A DNA stretch of 64,000 nucleotides from Vreelandella maris (lineage in GTDB: Bacteria; Pseudomonadota; Gammaproteobacteria; Pseudomonadales; Halomonadaceae), in contig NZ_JABWCV010000021.1 in the NCBI RefSeq assembly GCF_013371085.1, forward strand, positions 1-64,000, written 5' to 3'. Position numbers and translations under genes: made by a program. Below are positions 1 through 11,652 of the stretch, piece by piece. Every line of letters starts with the position of its first letter. Position 1 is the stretch's first letter. The notes under the pieces were generated by a model that made no database searches, was not told where the DNA came from, and saw only the letters and a list, made by a program, of their open reading frames with translations.

Positions 1-254
1 AATACAATGCCCCGGTGGGAGGTTTGCGCGGCTAGTCGGGTCAGGCGTTCAAGGTCTTCGGCATGCTTGGGGTAGACCGCCGCCTGGGGCAGGCGCTGGT
101 AAATCGAGTTATCCGTCGCCAGCACCGTGCGGTTGGCATAGTCGGGGGCAATTTCGCCTTCAAATCCGCGAGTTTTGAGGGGTTGAAGAAAACGTAAATA
201 CGAATTTCCCAAGCGTTCAAACGGGGCGGTACGGGTATCCAGGGATGCAATCAT
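1..254 (-). CDS. ydiJ: FAD-binding oxidase YdiJ family, N-terminal part only
   Basis: Only the first 84 or so codons lie in the window; the gene runs off the left edge. Reading from the ATG at 254, the protein begins MIASLDTRTAPFERLGNSY and continues with a TDNSIYQRLPQAAVYPKHAEDL segment. This resembles the N-terminus of E. coli YdiJ, a large FAD (PCMH-type) and iron-sulfur protein that oxidises D-2-hydroxyglutarate. The stretch just before the FAD-binding domain (D-N-S-I-Y-Q, then P-x-x-A-V-x-P) is the part I recognise. The flavin and Fe-S domains are outside the window, so the catalytic assignment rests on N-terminal similarity alone. The DUF4202 gene lies 90 bp upstream on the same strand. 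Confidence 0.8.
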   Translation of the reverse strand, partial: MIASLDTRTAPFERLGNSYLRFLQPLKTRGFEGEIAPDYANRTVLATDNSIYQRLPQAAVYPKHAEDLERLTRLAAQTSHRGIV

Positions 255-344
255 AGTTGAGCAAGCCGTCAGTGCCGGGGGCGCAAAAAAAGAAGATGGC
301 TACTTTACCGCAGCGACTGCCCGGCTGCACCTTACGGTAACGCC

Positions 345-935
345 TTACTCAACACCCAGGGCTTCTTTTACCAGCGCTGATGAGGCGTCTGACATCGGCA
401 GTGCTAGCGCCAGTTCGTGGGCACGGGGCGACATTTTGCGCCAGGTCATCTGCACAATACGCACCATGTGGTCGTGCTCAATCTTGCGCGAGAAATCGGC
501 AAAGTAGTTCTCTAGAAACACCAGACAGGCGCAATCTTCCAGCGCTTGTACATCTGGGTCGCGGCCTAGGCCTTTCTTGCCAATCACCTTCGCGGCTCGG
601 GCGGCGTCTTGGTCTGCATAGCCTGCGTCGCGCATAAGTTGAGCGGTAGTATCGCCAGCACGAATTCCCTGATCGCGCCGCCAGGTCAAATATCCCACAC
701 GCCCTTCGGGATACTCATTGCGCGCTACTAACCAGCGCTGCAAGTGCTGAGCGCGAACGGCTAAGCGCAGCACTTCATCCGGGGCATCATGAACGCGGTC
801 TAACCAGCCACTCATACGCTGGGCGTAGGCCAGCTCCTGGGGCATGGAGGTGCCATCGGCAAGCGTCGTGGAGCGCGGATCCTCGGCGTGTAGGGCATCA
901 ATGGCGGTGAGCGTTTGATCAAAGGCAGAAGGCAT
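345..935 (-). CDS. DUF4202 domain protein
   Basis: A 196-residue soluble protein with no signal peptide or membrane segment. The pattern H-x-E-D-P near residue 16, the LAYAQRMSGWL segment, RAQHLQRW and the LEDCACLVFLENYF segment are typical of DUF4202 proteins, which are sometimes mislabelled as glutamyl-tRNA synthetase related. The several conserved His, Asp and Glu residues suggest metal binding, but that is inference and the biochemical role is unknown. It precedes the ydiJ-type oxidase on the same strand by 90 bp and diverges from serS, so it could be co-transcribed with the oxidase. Confidence 0.8.
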   Translation of the reverse strand: MPSAFDQTLTAIDALHAEDPRSTTLADGTSMPQELAYAQRMSGWLDRVHDAPDEVLRLAVRAQHLQRWLVARNEYPEGRVGYLTWRRDQGIRAGDTTAQLMRDAGYADQDAARAAKVIGKKGLGRDPDVQALEDCACLVFLENYFADFSRKIEHDHMVRIVQMTWRKMSPRAHELALALPMSDASSALVKEALGVE

Positions 936-1049
936 AGTTGCGTTGCTCGGCTTTGAGTGAATAAGGGCTAGGTTGCCGAGAAAACGCGCGAATCACAACT
1001 GCAGCGTGACACTGCCCATGGCTCCCCGCCATGCTTTTGCCTACAATAG

Positions 1050-3207
<2,158 letters not shown>

Positions 3208-3438
3208 AAATGGCTTCCTTAGTAAGGGGGTCGCAGTGAGTGAACAGCCGCGCCGCCAAGTTAAATCATGGTTTTAAAAGCTGTTTCAATAAGTTAGGGC
3301 AGACACTACTTGGAAGGGTAGTAGAAAAGAAAGTTCAGCAAGGAAGAGTGGACGCGCAACAGTTGCTTATTGTTTGCACGGTTTGTGCACTATGATCAAA
3401 GCAGCCATTATGTACCAATAACAGGCTAGGGAAGGATT

Positions 3439-4536
3439 ATGTCGAACGTGTCTGATGAGGATTACCGAAGTATTCCGCTCAATGCCACCTTGGCGCTTGC
3501 CGCGTTGGTAGTGATTATTGCTGGAATGAAAGTTGGTGCTGATTTACTGGTGCCGTTGCTATTGGCGATATTTATCGCGGTGGTATGTACCTCGCCGGTG
3601 CAGTGGCTGCACCGCTGTGGTCTGAGCATGCGAATGTCGGCCTTTCTGACCTTAATGGTGTTGCTGGCGTTTATATCGCTCATTGGTCTGCTAGTGGTTA
3701 ATAGCTTTAGCACTTTTTTGACGGCGCTGCCGGAAATTGAGTCTCGGCTATATGAACAGTATTGGAACTTGCTTAATGCGCTCTCTTCACGCGGATTAGC
3801 TATCAACCCAGACCAGATCAACTCTCTCTTTGAAGGCGAGGATGAAGGCTCCTGGATGCCAGCGCTATTGAGCCAGCTTGGCAACCTGTTCATGCAGAGC
3901 ATTATTGTTGGGCTGCTGGTTATCTTTATGCTGTTTGAGACGCTCAATGTGCGCGACAAAATATCTCGAGCACTGGAAAATCCCGCGCCCAGTTTGAAGC
4001 GTTTCAGTGAGTTCAGCTTAACGCTAAAGCGCTACCTTGCGGTTAAGACGGTTATTAGCCTTGCCACGGGGGCGCTGGTTTGGCTTTCTTGCTTGATGGT
4101 GGGTGTTGAATTCCCACTGCTGTGGGGGGTGTTAGCCTTTGCGCTAAACTTCATTCCTAATATTGGTTCTGCTCTGGCTGCCATACCGCCGGTGCTGTTA
4201 CTACTGGTTGCCCAAGATGGCGGCGCGTTTCAGGCGATGCTGTTGGCATCGGCCTATCTGGTCATCAACTTTGTGCTTGGCAACCTAATTGAGCCACGAG
4301 TAATGGGGCAGGCGTTAGGGCTCTCCACCTTTGTGGCGTTTTTATCGTTGGTCGTTTGGGGCTGGATATTTGGTGCAGCGGGGATGTTACTTTCGGTGGT
4401 GCTGACAATGACACTTAAAATCGCGCTTGATAGCCACCCACAAACACGCTGGATCGCTCGGCTGCTAGGGCCTGGGAGGCGGCGTATAAAGGATAGTAGG
4501 GCGAGTGACGCAAGCTTGCCGCCGTGGAAGCGCTGA
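3439..4536 (+). CDS. AI-2E family transporter (PerM/YdiK-like membrane protein)
   Basis: A 365-residue polytopic inner-membrane protein. Two or three N-terminal membrane helices (residues 14-85) are followed by a soluble stretch (about 95-145), then further helices, with the family signature AFALNFIPNIGSALAAIPPVLL around residue 235 and the NFVLGNLIEPRVMGQALGLS motif around residue 280. Family members include TqsA (AI-2 export) and PerM-like permeases; the substrate cannot be told from sequence. It ends with a basic tail (GRRRIKDSR). It is converging with trxA, with a strong terminator between. Confidence 0.88.
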   Translation: MSNVSDEDYRSIPLNATLALAALVVIIAGMKVGADLLVPLLLAIFIAVVCTSPVQWLHRCGLSMRMSAFLTLMVLLAFISLIGLLVVNSFSTFLTALPEIESRLYEQYWNLLNALSSRGLAINPDQINSLFEGEDEGSWMPALLSQLGNLFMQSIIVGLLVIFMLFETLNVRDKISRALENPAPSLKRFSEFSLTLKRYLAVKTVISLATGALVWLSCLMVGVEFPLLWGVLAFALNFIPNIGSALAAIPPVLLLLVAQDGGAFQAMLLASAYLVINFVLGNLIEPRVMGQALGLSTFVAFLSLVVWGWIFGAAGMLLSVVLTMTLKIALDSHPQTRWIARLLGPGRRRIKDSRASDASLPPWKR

Positions 4537-4561
4537 AGTTAAGGTAAAGAGTAGTGAAAAC

Positions 4562-4588
4562 ATTACCGCCGACAGCGTCGGCGGTAAT
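4562..4588. terminator. Bidirectional hairpin between AI-2E gene and trxA
   Basis: ATTACCGCCGAC-agc-GTCGGCGGTAAT is a perfect 12-bp stem with a 3-nt loop, located between two convergent genes. On the minus strand it is followed by GTTTTC, so it best serves as the trxA terminator; on the plus strand there is no good T-run. Confidence 0.75.
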
Positions 4589-4613
4589 TGCACGTACTAA
4601 ATTGCACGTACTA
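4586..4613. repeat. Perfect 14-bp tandem duplication
   Basis: AATTGCACGTACTA occurs twice head to tail (4586-4599 and 4600-4613), abutting the terminator hairpin and lying just beyond the 3' end of trxA. It looks like a simple slippage duplication with no evident function. Confidence 0.8.
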
Positions 4614-4624
4614 AACGGCTGTCA

Positions 4625-4948
4625 TCAGGCGTTCTGTTCGATGAACTGCGTTAGTTGTGATTTGGATTGCGCGCCAACCAGTGAGGCGACTTTGGTGCCT
4701 GCTTTAAACAGCATCACGGTAGGTACGCCGCGTACGCCTTGCTCGGCAGCAATTTCAGGTGCATCGTCAACATTGACGCTAACGACTTTCAGGCTGTCCT
4801 GACGCTCTGCAGCCACTTCATCAACGACAGGGGCCATGACTTTGCACGGGCCACACCAGGGCGCCCAGAACTTCATTAGCACAGGCTGTTCAGCGTTGAG
4901 GACTTCTTGCTCAAAATTGGCGTTGGTGACATCAACATTATTAGCCAT
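4625..4948 (-). CDS. trxA: Thioredoxin 1
   Basis: A 107-residue cytoplasmic dithiol-disulfide oxidoreductase. The active site is W31-C32-G33-P34-C35 with the following K, and the cis-proline loop RGVPTVMLFKAG is present, so every catalytic element of thioredoxin is intact. It would regenerate ribonucleotide reductase, methionine sulfoxide reductases and PAPS reductase. Two possible clients are in this window: the CysH protein and the thioredoxin-coupled ArsC at 61.2 kb. It is a single-gene unit. Confidence 0.97.
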   Translation of the reverse strand: MANNVDVTNANFEQEVLNAEQPVLMKFWAPWCGPCKVMAPVVDEVAAERQDSLKVVSVNVDDAPEIAAEQGVRGVPTVMLFKAGTKVASLVGAQSKSQLTQFIEQNA

Positions 4949-6295
<1,347 letters not shown>

Positions 6296-6308
6296 TTATT
6301 GGCGAGTA

Positions 6309-6929
6309 TCAGTGCTGTAAATGCAGCCCGCATTCGCGCTTCTCTTCCACTTTAGTGGGGTCAAAGTAGTCGAAGTTGTTGGGTAGGTTATGCGCCTGTA
6401 GGTACTGATACATATCTTTAGCGCTCCACTGTAGCAGCGGGGCCACTTTTAACAGGCCGTCGCTGTTGCGGCTAACCGCCTGCATTTTGGCGCGTTCGGG
6501 GGTGTCTTCAGCGCGTAGCGCGGTAAACCATACGTCAGGCTGCATTTCACGCAACGCACGCTCGAAAGGTTCGAGTTTCACTTCCTGAGTAAAGGCTGCA
6601 TGGCGCGGGTCGTCAATGCCCGGCATGGGGCCGTCCAGCGCTTCGCGGTGGGCGCGAGTACGACGGGGCACAAAGCTGACGATATTGAGGTTGAGCTGTT
6701 TTATCACCTCGTCGGCGAATTGATAGGTCGCCTCGGTGTTGTAACCGCTGTCCATCCAAACAATTGGTATATCCGGGCGTACCTGGCTGACCATGTGCAG
6801 AATCACCGCCTCAAAAGGGCGAAAGTTAGTGGTGCAGATAGGCCGCGCGCCCTGGGCTAATGCCCACTCAACCAAACCCTGCGGGTTGTTAGCAAATTCG
6901 TTATTGATCGCTTCAAGCTCTGAGGACAT
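6309..6929 (-). CDS. cysH: Phosphoadenosine phosphosulfate reductase, short form
   Basis: Reduces PAPS to sulfite with thioredoxin in assimilatory sulfate reduction. The protein has 206 residues against about 244 in E. coli. Family segments are recognisable: CTTNFRPFEAVILHMV in place of the SSSFG loop, the WMDSGYNTEATYQF motif, WFTALRAEDTPERA, and the C-terminal ECGLH that carries the catalytic cysteine. Only one other cysteine is visible, so the CC/CxxC iron-sulfur set of APS reductases is missing and the PAPS type is favoured. The stretch between YLQAHNLP and ECGLH is some 20-25 residues shorter than in E. coli. An AGGAGG ribosome site precedes the ATG. Confidence 0.85.
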   Translation of the reverse strand: MSSELEAINNEFANNPQGLVEWALAQGARPICTTNFRPFEAVILHMVSQVRPDIPIVWMDSGYNTEATYQFADEVIKQLNLNIVSFVPRRTRAHREALDGPMPGIDDPRHAAFTQEVKLEPFERALREMQPDVWFTALRAEDTPERAKMQAVSRNSDGLLKVAPLLQWSAKDMYQYLQAHNLPNNFDYFDPTKVEEKRECGLHLQH

Positions 6930-7046
6930 GCTGCCTCCTGTTCGGGTGTAGAGTTATTGTGACTAGGCTATCAAACCCGACCCCTGACGCCCCAATACCG
7001 TTTAGTTAGGCTTTTATATTCCTTTTAGATATAGAAATTTAATTGC

Positions 7047-8402
7047 TTATTCCAGGGCGCCAATTAGGTGGCGAATCTTATCCAGTGTTTCGGTGTACTC
7101 TTCGTCCGCTTGTGAGTCTGCCACTAAGCCGCCGCCGCCCCATACATGCAATCTTCCCGCCTCGGCAACCATCGTGCGAATGGCGATGGAGGTATCCATA
7201 CTGCCGCGTACATCGACATAACCTAAGCTGCCGCAATAGACGCTGCGCTGGCAGGGCTCTAATTCATCAATGATCTGCATAGCGCGAATCTTGGGCGCGC
7301 CGGTAATCGAGCCGCCGGGAAAAGCGGCTTCAAGAAGTGACAGTGGGGTATAGCTATCGGCCAGCGTTCCCTGCACGACGCTAACCAGGTGGTGCACGTT
7401 GGGGTAGCTCTCCAAGCGGCACAGCTGCGGCACGCGAATGGAGCCAGGCTTACACACGCGGCCTAAGTCATTGCGAAGCAAGTCAACAATCATCACATTT
7501 TCAGCGCGATCTTTAGTGCTGATCAGTAGCTGCTCCGCTAACGCCTGATCTTCTTCTGGCGTTGCGCCCCGCGGACGGGTGCCTTTGATGGGCCGCGTTT
7601 CGACTTCTCTGTTGCGGCATTGGATAAAACGCTCCGGCGAAAGTGAGAGAACGGCTTTATCTCCCCAGGCCATAAAGCCCGAAAAAGGCGTGGGCGTTGC
7701 CTGCCGCAATCGCAGGTACGCTTGCCACTCATCCCCCTCATAGTCGGCATAAAAACGCTGCGCTAAATTGATCTGGTAGCAATCTCCCGCCCGTATATAG
7801 CGCTGCACGGCGTTAAAGCGCGAGACGTACTGTTCATGGCTAAGCTCGGCCTGAAAGGCATTATTAAGTGCAAATGCGCCTGGCTGGTCTGGTGATGCAG
7901 CAAGCCAGGTTTTCACTTGGTCACGGCGTTCCGGCGTGGCAATTAACCACGCCTGCTGGGCCACGTGATCTAGCGTAATGCACCAATCGTAAAGTCCTAG
8001 ACGGGCTTGTGGTAGTGCAACCGGGCTCGTTTGACCGCTAGGTATGGATAAGGTTTTACGTCCTAAATCGTAGCCCCAATAGCCAATCAAACCGCCAAGA
8101 AAAGGGAGTTCGCTGGGCTCATTAGGGATATCTAACTGATCCAATAACCACTGCTGCAGCGCAAACGCATCGTTGGCTAGGTGTGGTGGGGGGCTGAACT
8201 TGTGAGATGAGAGGCTCGGGTTGCCGTCGCTCGTCACTTCCAGCGTAGCCAGGGGGTCGCTGCTGATAATATCAAAGCGGCCATTGGCAATCGGGCGACC
8301 ACTATCGAGCAGCACCGCGCCGGGTCTGGCGCGCAGGCAGGCGAATACACCCAAGGGGTCGGGTGAATAGGGCAGGGAAGTCATCGACAACGCCTTGATC
8401 AT
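7047..8402 (-). CDS. pabB: Aminodeoxychorismate synthase component I
   Basis: Converts chorismate and ammonia to 4-amino-4-deoxychorismate for folate synthesis, with a PabA glutaminase encoded elsewhere. The start at 8402 gives 451 residues and MIKALSMTSLPYSPDPLG, which aligns with known PabB N-termini; a longer frame to 8483 and an internal ATG at 8384 are alternatives. The N-terminal Trp-binding-like domain includes LLDSGRP. The chorismate-binding domain has GDCYQINLAQRF, the ETRPIKGTRPRG motif, RNDLGRV, the PGGSITGAPK signature and GGGLVADSQADEEY near the end. It is upstream of cysH on the same strand with a 117-bp gap that could hold a cysH promoter. Confidence 0.94.
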   Translation of the reverse strand: MIKALSMTSLPYSPDPLGVFACLRARPGAVLLDSGRPIANGRFDIISSDPLATLEVTSDGNPSLSSHKFSPPPHLANDAFALQQWLLDQLDIPNEPSELPFLGGLIGYWGYDLGRKTLSIPSGQTSPVALPQARLGLYDWCITLDHVAQQAWLIATPERRDQVKTWLAASPDQPGAFALNNAFQAELSHEQYVSRFNAVQRYIRAGDCYQINLAQRFYADYEGDEWQAYLRLRQATPTPFSGFMAWGDKAVLSLSPERFIQCRNREVETRPIKGTRPRGATPEEDQALAEQLLISTKDRAENVMIVDLLRNDLGRVCKPGSIRVPQLCRLESYPNVHHLVSVVQGTLADSYTPLSLLEAAFPGGSITGAPKIRAMQIIDELEPCQRSVYCGSLGYVDVRGSMDTSIAIRTMVAEAGRLHVWGGGGLVADSQADEEYTETLDKIRHLIGALE

Positions 8403-8535
8403 TAAGCAAACGCCTCGCCAGTAAAGGGCGAGCCATTTTAGAGGGGCGTAGGCAATGACACCAGTGTTAGACGCCTGTCGCATTTAACGCTATGCAACCG
8501 CAACCCACCACTCGTTACCTAACAATAACTGCTTG

Positions 8536-8547
8536 ATTGTTGACAGA
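8536..8547 (+). promoter_or_regulatory. Possible secondary operator of the prp regulator
   Basis: ATTGTTGACAGA matches 9 of 12 positions of the core of the perfect palindrome at 8651-8664, 115 bp upstream of it. A second imperfect inverted repeat, CTGATTG-tcc-CAATCAG at 8554-8570, lies just downstream. Both sit in the 200-bp region before the GntR gene. Assignment as operators is inference. Confidence 0.35.
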
Positions 8548-8608
8548 ATTGATCTGATTGTCCCAATCAGTACAACGAAAGGCGTACAAAATCGGCTATC
8601 TAGGCTAG

Positions 8609-8637
8609 TTGACGGTTCAAATGACACACGCTAGAGT
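8609..8637 (+). promoter_or_regulatory. Sigma-70-like promoter of the prp operon
   Basis: TTGACG (8609-8614), a 17-bp spacer, then TAGAGT (8632-8637): 5/6 and 4/6 matches to consensus with ideal spacing. Transcription would begin near 8644, only about 25 nt before the regulator's likely start codon, and immediately before the operator palindrome. Confidence 0.6.
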
Positions 8638-8650
8638 TTGTTTACTTTTC

Positions 8651-8664
8651 AATTGTCGACAATT
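8651..8664 (+). promoter_or_regulatory. Palindromic operator of the GntR propionate regulator
   Basis: AATTGTCGACAATT is a perfect 14-bp palindrome placed just downstream of the predicted transcription start and 4 bp before the ATG of the regulator gene. FCD-type GntR proteins bind short palindromes of the TTGT-N2-ACAA kind, so autorepression of the whole regulator-prp operon is likely. The pairing of this site with this regulator is inferred from position. Confidence 0.7.
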
Positions 8665-8668
8665 AATC

Positions 8669-9436
8669 ATGGCAACACTCGCTTCTAACTCGTCTACTGC
8701 CGCCAACGCTTCCTCTGCAACAGCAGGTTCTGAGGCAACCGCCTCGGAAATGGCTGTACCCGAAGTACGCACGCTCGCAGAGCGGGTATTTCATCAATTG
8801 CAGGATGCCATCGTGCGCGGCGAACTCGCCCCTGGAAGCAAGATCACTGAGCCGGGGCTTTCCAAGACCTATGGTATTTCACGCGGGCCGCTGCGCGAAG
8901 CGATGCGTCGCCTGGAAGCACACCGCCTGATTGAGCGAGTTCCTCATGTAGGCGCGCGCGTGGTTCAACTCTCAATGAAAGAGCTTCTAGAGCTGTTTGA
9001 CCTGCGTGAAGCTCTGGAAAGTATGGCGGCGCGCCTGGCGGCGGAGCACATGTCGCCGGAAGAGGTGCAGGGTTTGCGCGATGTACTAGCGCTACACGAA
9101 GGCCAGGCCGACCTGAAGCGCGGCGAAGCTTACTACCAGCGCGAAGGCGATCTCGATTTTCACTACTGCATTGTTCAGGGCAGCCATAACAAAATGCTGA
9201 TGAACCTGCTGTGCGACGATCTCTACTATCTCGTGCGCCTTTATCGCACCCAATTCAGTGCCAGTGGCACGCGACCGCAGCGGGCTTTCGTGGAGCACCA
9301 TCGCATTGTGGACGCCATTGAAGCCGGGGACGCCGAGTTGGCCGAGCTGTTGATGCGCCGTCATGTCAGCGCCTCCCGCGCCAATGTGGCGGATCGCTAT
9401 GCAGCTACTCTCGAGCAGTCAGCGTCTAAATCGTAA
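8669..9436 (+). CDS. GntR/FCD family regulator of 2-methylcitrate operon
   Basis: A 255-residue DNA-binding repressor of the FadR/VanR (FCD) subfamily. The winged helix is at about residues 35-105 (LAERVFHQLQDAIVRGELAPG, then KTYGISRGPLREAMRRLE), and the C-terminal all-helical FCD ligand domain contains ELFDLREALESMAARLAAE and HxxxV-type His residues near HHRIVDAIEAGD. The first 28 residues are a Ser/Ala/Thr-rich low-complexity extension; an ATG at 8750 (MAVPEVRTLAER) would remove it and match relatives better. It leads the prp operon, 57 bp before prpB, as in Pseudomonas, so its effector is probably 2-methylcitrate or a related intermediate. Confidence 0.9.
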   Translation: MATLASNSSTAANASSATAGSEATASEMAVPEVRTLAERVFHQLQDAIVRGELAPGSKITEPGLSKTYGISRGPLREAMRRLEAHRLIERVPHVGARVVQLSMKELLELFDLREALESMAARLAAEHMSPEEVQGLRDVLALHEGQADLKRGEAYYQREGDLDFHYCIVQGSHNKMLMNLLCDDLYYLVRLYRTQFSASGTRPQRAFVEHHRIVDAIEAGDAELAELLMRRHVSASRANVADRYAATLEQSASKS

Positions 9437-9493
9437 CGCTCTCAATTACACAGCTTAAACATAATTAAAAATTAACAACAGGAGCAACTCCTC

Positions 9494-10384
9494 ATGTCTC
9501 AGATGACTCCCGGCGCCCGTTTTCGGACCGCGCTAGAAGCGAATCGTCCGCTGCCGATACTCGGCACCATCAATGCCTATACTGCGCTGATGGCCGAAAA
9601 AGTTGGTCACCAGGCTATCTACCTTTCAGGGGGCGGTGTGGCCAACGCCTCGTTCGGCTTGCCAGACCTGGGCATGACGACCATGAATGATGTGGTGGAA
9701 GATGCTCACCGTATCTGCGGCGCTACCGAGCTGCCGCTGCTGGTGGATATCGATACCGGCTGGGGCGGTGCTTTCAATATCGCCCGCACTGTGAAAGAGA
9801 TGCAGCGTGCTGGCGTAGCCGCGGTGCACATGGAAGATCAGGTCGCGCAAAAACGCTGCGGCCATCGCCCCAATAAGGCAATTGTCACCCAGCAGGAGAT
9901 GGTCGACCGTATTAAAGCCGCCGCTGATGCCAAGATTGATCCCGACTTTTATTTGATTGCCCGTACCGATGCGTTTCAAAAAGAGGGCCTTGATGCGGCT
10001 ATTGAGCGCGCTAACGCCTGCGTTGAAGCGGGGGCGGATGCTATTTTCGCCGAAGCCGTTCACACGCTGGATGATTACAAAGCTTTCTGTGAAAGGGTCA
10101 ACGCGCCCATTTTGGCCAACATCACCGAATTCGGCGCTACTCCGCTGTTTACCCAATCCGAGTTGGGTGACGTTGGATGCCGCATGGTGCTTTACCCGCT
10201 ATCCGCGTTCCGCGCTATGAATGCCGCGGCACTGCAGGTCTATCAAAGTATCTTCGACAACGGCCATCAAAAAGACGTTGTGCCAATGATGCAGACTCGC
10301 GACGAGCTCTACGATTTTCTCAATTACCACGACTTTGAACAAAAGCTCGATGCACTGTTTGCCGAACAGGGCGACGACCAGTAA
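9494..10384 (+). CDS. prpB: 2-methylisocitrate lyase
   Basis: Splits 2-methylisocitrate into pyruvate and succinate, the last step of the 2-methylcitrate cycle. The 296-residue protein is an isocitrate lyase/PEP mutase family TIM barrel. It shows [18 protein letters not shown] at the N-terminus, the metal-binding DIDTGWGG, the catalytic loop [10 protein letters not shown] (Cys nucleophile) around residue 125, and IARTDA. An AGGAG ribosome site lies in the sequence before the ATG. It is the second gene of the operon. Confidence 0.97.
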   Translation: MSQMTPGARFRTALEANRPLPILGTINAYTALMAEKVGHQAIYLSGGGVANASFGLPDLGMTTMNDVVEDAHRICGATELPLLVDIDTGWGGAFNIARTVKEMQRAGVAAVHMEDQVAQKRCGHRPNKAIVTQQEMVDRIKAAADAKIDPDFYLIARTDAFQKEGLDAAIERANACVEAGADAIFAEAVHTLDDYKAFCERVNAPILANITEFGATPLFTQSELGDVGCRMVLYPLSAFRAMNAAALQVYQSIFDNGHQKDVVPMMQTRDELYDFLNYHDFEQKLDALFAEQGDDQ

Positions 10385-10458
10385 GTCAAACGCCAGTTAA
10401 CGTTCGATCATATTTTAAAGACACAATTTAAAATAAAAGCAGTAACAGGAGACACACC

Positions 10459-11586
10459 ATGGCTGATAAACCCGTGACAGGTGCAGGACTACGTGGCCAG
10501 AGCGCCGGTACCACCGCGCTGTGTACGGTAGGCAAAACCGGCTCAGGCCTGACCTACCGTGGATTTGATATCAAAGAGCTTGCCGAAAAAGCCAAGTTTG
10601 AAGAGGTTGCTTACCTGCTGCTAAAAGGCAAGCTGCCCAACCAGGGCGAATTAGATCACTACATCAGTAAGCTCAAAAACCTGCGCGGTTTGCCCGATGC
10701 GCTGAAAACGGTGCTTGAGCAGATTCCTAAAGATGCTCACCCGATGGATGTGATGCGCACCGGCACCTCAATGCTGGGCAATCTAGAAACCGAGGAGAAC
10801 TTTGATCAGCAGCAGGACGTGGCCGACCGCCTGCTAGCGGTGCTGCCCTCGATTATTTGCTACTGGTATCGCTTCTCTCATGACGGTGTACGCATTGATA
10901 CTGAAACGGATGATGACTCGGTAGGCGGTCACTTCCTCCATATGCTGCGCGGCGAACCTGCTTCTGAACTGCATGCCCGGGTCATGAACGTCTCGCTGAT
11001 TCTTTACGCCGAGCACGAATTCAATGCCTCTACCTTCACAGCACGAGTTTGTGCCTCAACGCTTTCCGATATGCACTCCTGCGTGACCGGTGCGATTGGT
11101 TCGTTGCGCGGCCCGCTACATGGCGGCGCCAACGAAGCGGCCATGGCGATGATCGAGAATTGGCAGTCGCCGGAAGAGGCGGAAAGCAAGATCATGGGCA
11201 TGTTGGAGCGCAAGGACAAGATCATGGGCTTTGGTCATGCGATCTACCGCGAGTCCGATCCGCGCAACGCGATTATCAAGCACTGGTCCAAGAAGCTCTC
11301 CGACGACGTAGGTGACAAAGTGCTTTACCCGGTTTCCGAGCGGGTCGAAGCGGTAATGTGGCGCGAGAAAAAGCTGTTCTGTAACGCGGACTTCTTCCAC
11401 GCCAGCGCATACCACTTTATGGATATACCCACCAAACTGTTCACGCCGATTTTTGTCTGTTCGCGGCTGACTGGCTGGGCGGCACACGTATTTGAGCAGC
11501 GCGCCAATAATCGCATCATCCGCCCCAGTGCCGATTACACCGGCCCCGAGAAGAGCGAGTGGGTGCCGATAGAAGCGCGAGACTGA
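10459..11586 (+). CDS. prpC: 2-methylcitrate synthase
   Basis: Condenses propionyl-CoA with oxaloacetate. The 375-residue length and the N-terminal AGLRGQSAGTTALCTVGKTGSGLTYRGFD type sequence (read in two parts: GAGLRGQSAG and TYRGFDIKELAEKA) are those of PrpC rather than GltA. Citrate synthase catalytic histidines are in RGPLHGGANEAAM and MGFGHAIYRESDPRN. ACAGGAGA gives a good ribosome site. The gene is 74 bp after prpB and is followed by a hairpin with a T-run before acnD. Confidence 0.96.
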   Translation: MADKPVTGAGLRGQSAGTTALCTVGKTGSGLTYRGFDIKELAEKAKFEEVAYLLLKGKLPNQGELDHYISKLKNLRGLPDALKTVLEQIPKDAHPMDVMRTGTSMLGNLETEENFDQQQDVADRLLAVLPSIICYWYRFSHDGVRIDTETDDDSVGGHFLHMLRGEPASELHARVMNVSLILYAEHEFNASTFTARVCASTLSDMHSCVTGAIGSLRGPLHGGANEAAMAMIENWQSPEEAESKIMGMLERKDKIMGFGHAIYRESDPRNAIIKHWSKKLSDDVGDKVLYPVSERVEAVMWREKKLFCNADFFHASAYHFMDIPTKLFTPIFVCSRLTGWAAHVFEQRANNRIIRPSADYTGPEKSEWVPIEARD

Positions 11587-11596
11587 CCTGCGTGAT

Positions 11597-11625
11597 GCCC
11601 GGTGGCTTGGCTACCGGGCTTTTTT
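11597..11625 (+). terminator. Intrinsic terminator/attenuator between prpC and acnD
   Basis: GCCCGGTGGC-ttg-GCTACCGGGC forms a 10-bp stem with one G-U pair and a 3-nt loop, followed directly by TTTTTT. It lies inside the operon, 10 bp after prpC, and would reduce transcription into acnD-prpF-prpD unless read through. Confidence 0.8.
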
Positions 11626-11652
11626 CAGCCCCTTCTTGTGAGTCTGCCTGTT

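Noticed and set aside
41..250. 69-residue minus-strand reading frame at the left edge
   Set aside because: It is a shifted frame over the ydiJ N-terminus; the frame starting at 254 gives the recognisable YdiJ sequence.
3374..3390. Sigma-54-like TTGCACG-GTTT-GTGCA before the AI-2E gene
   Set aside because: Spacing fits, but the invariant GG of the -24 element is TG and the -12 element also has a mismatch; more likely a chance inverted TGCAC repeat.
9626..10156. 176-residue antisense frame within prpB
   Set aside because: Antisense shadow of a conserved gene with no homology or ribosome site that I can see.
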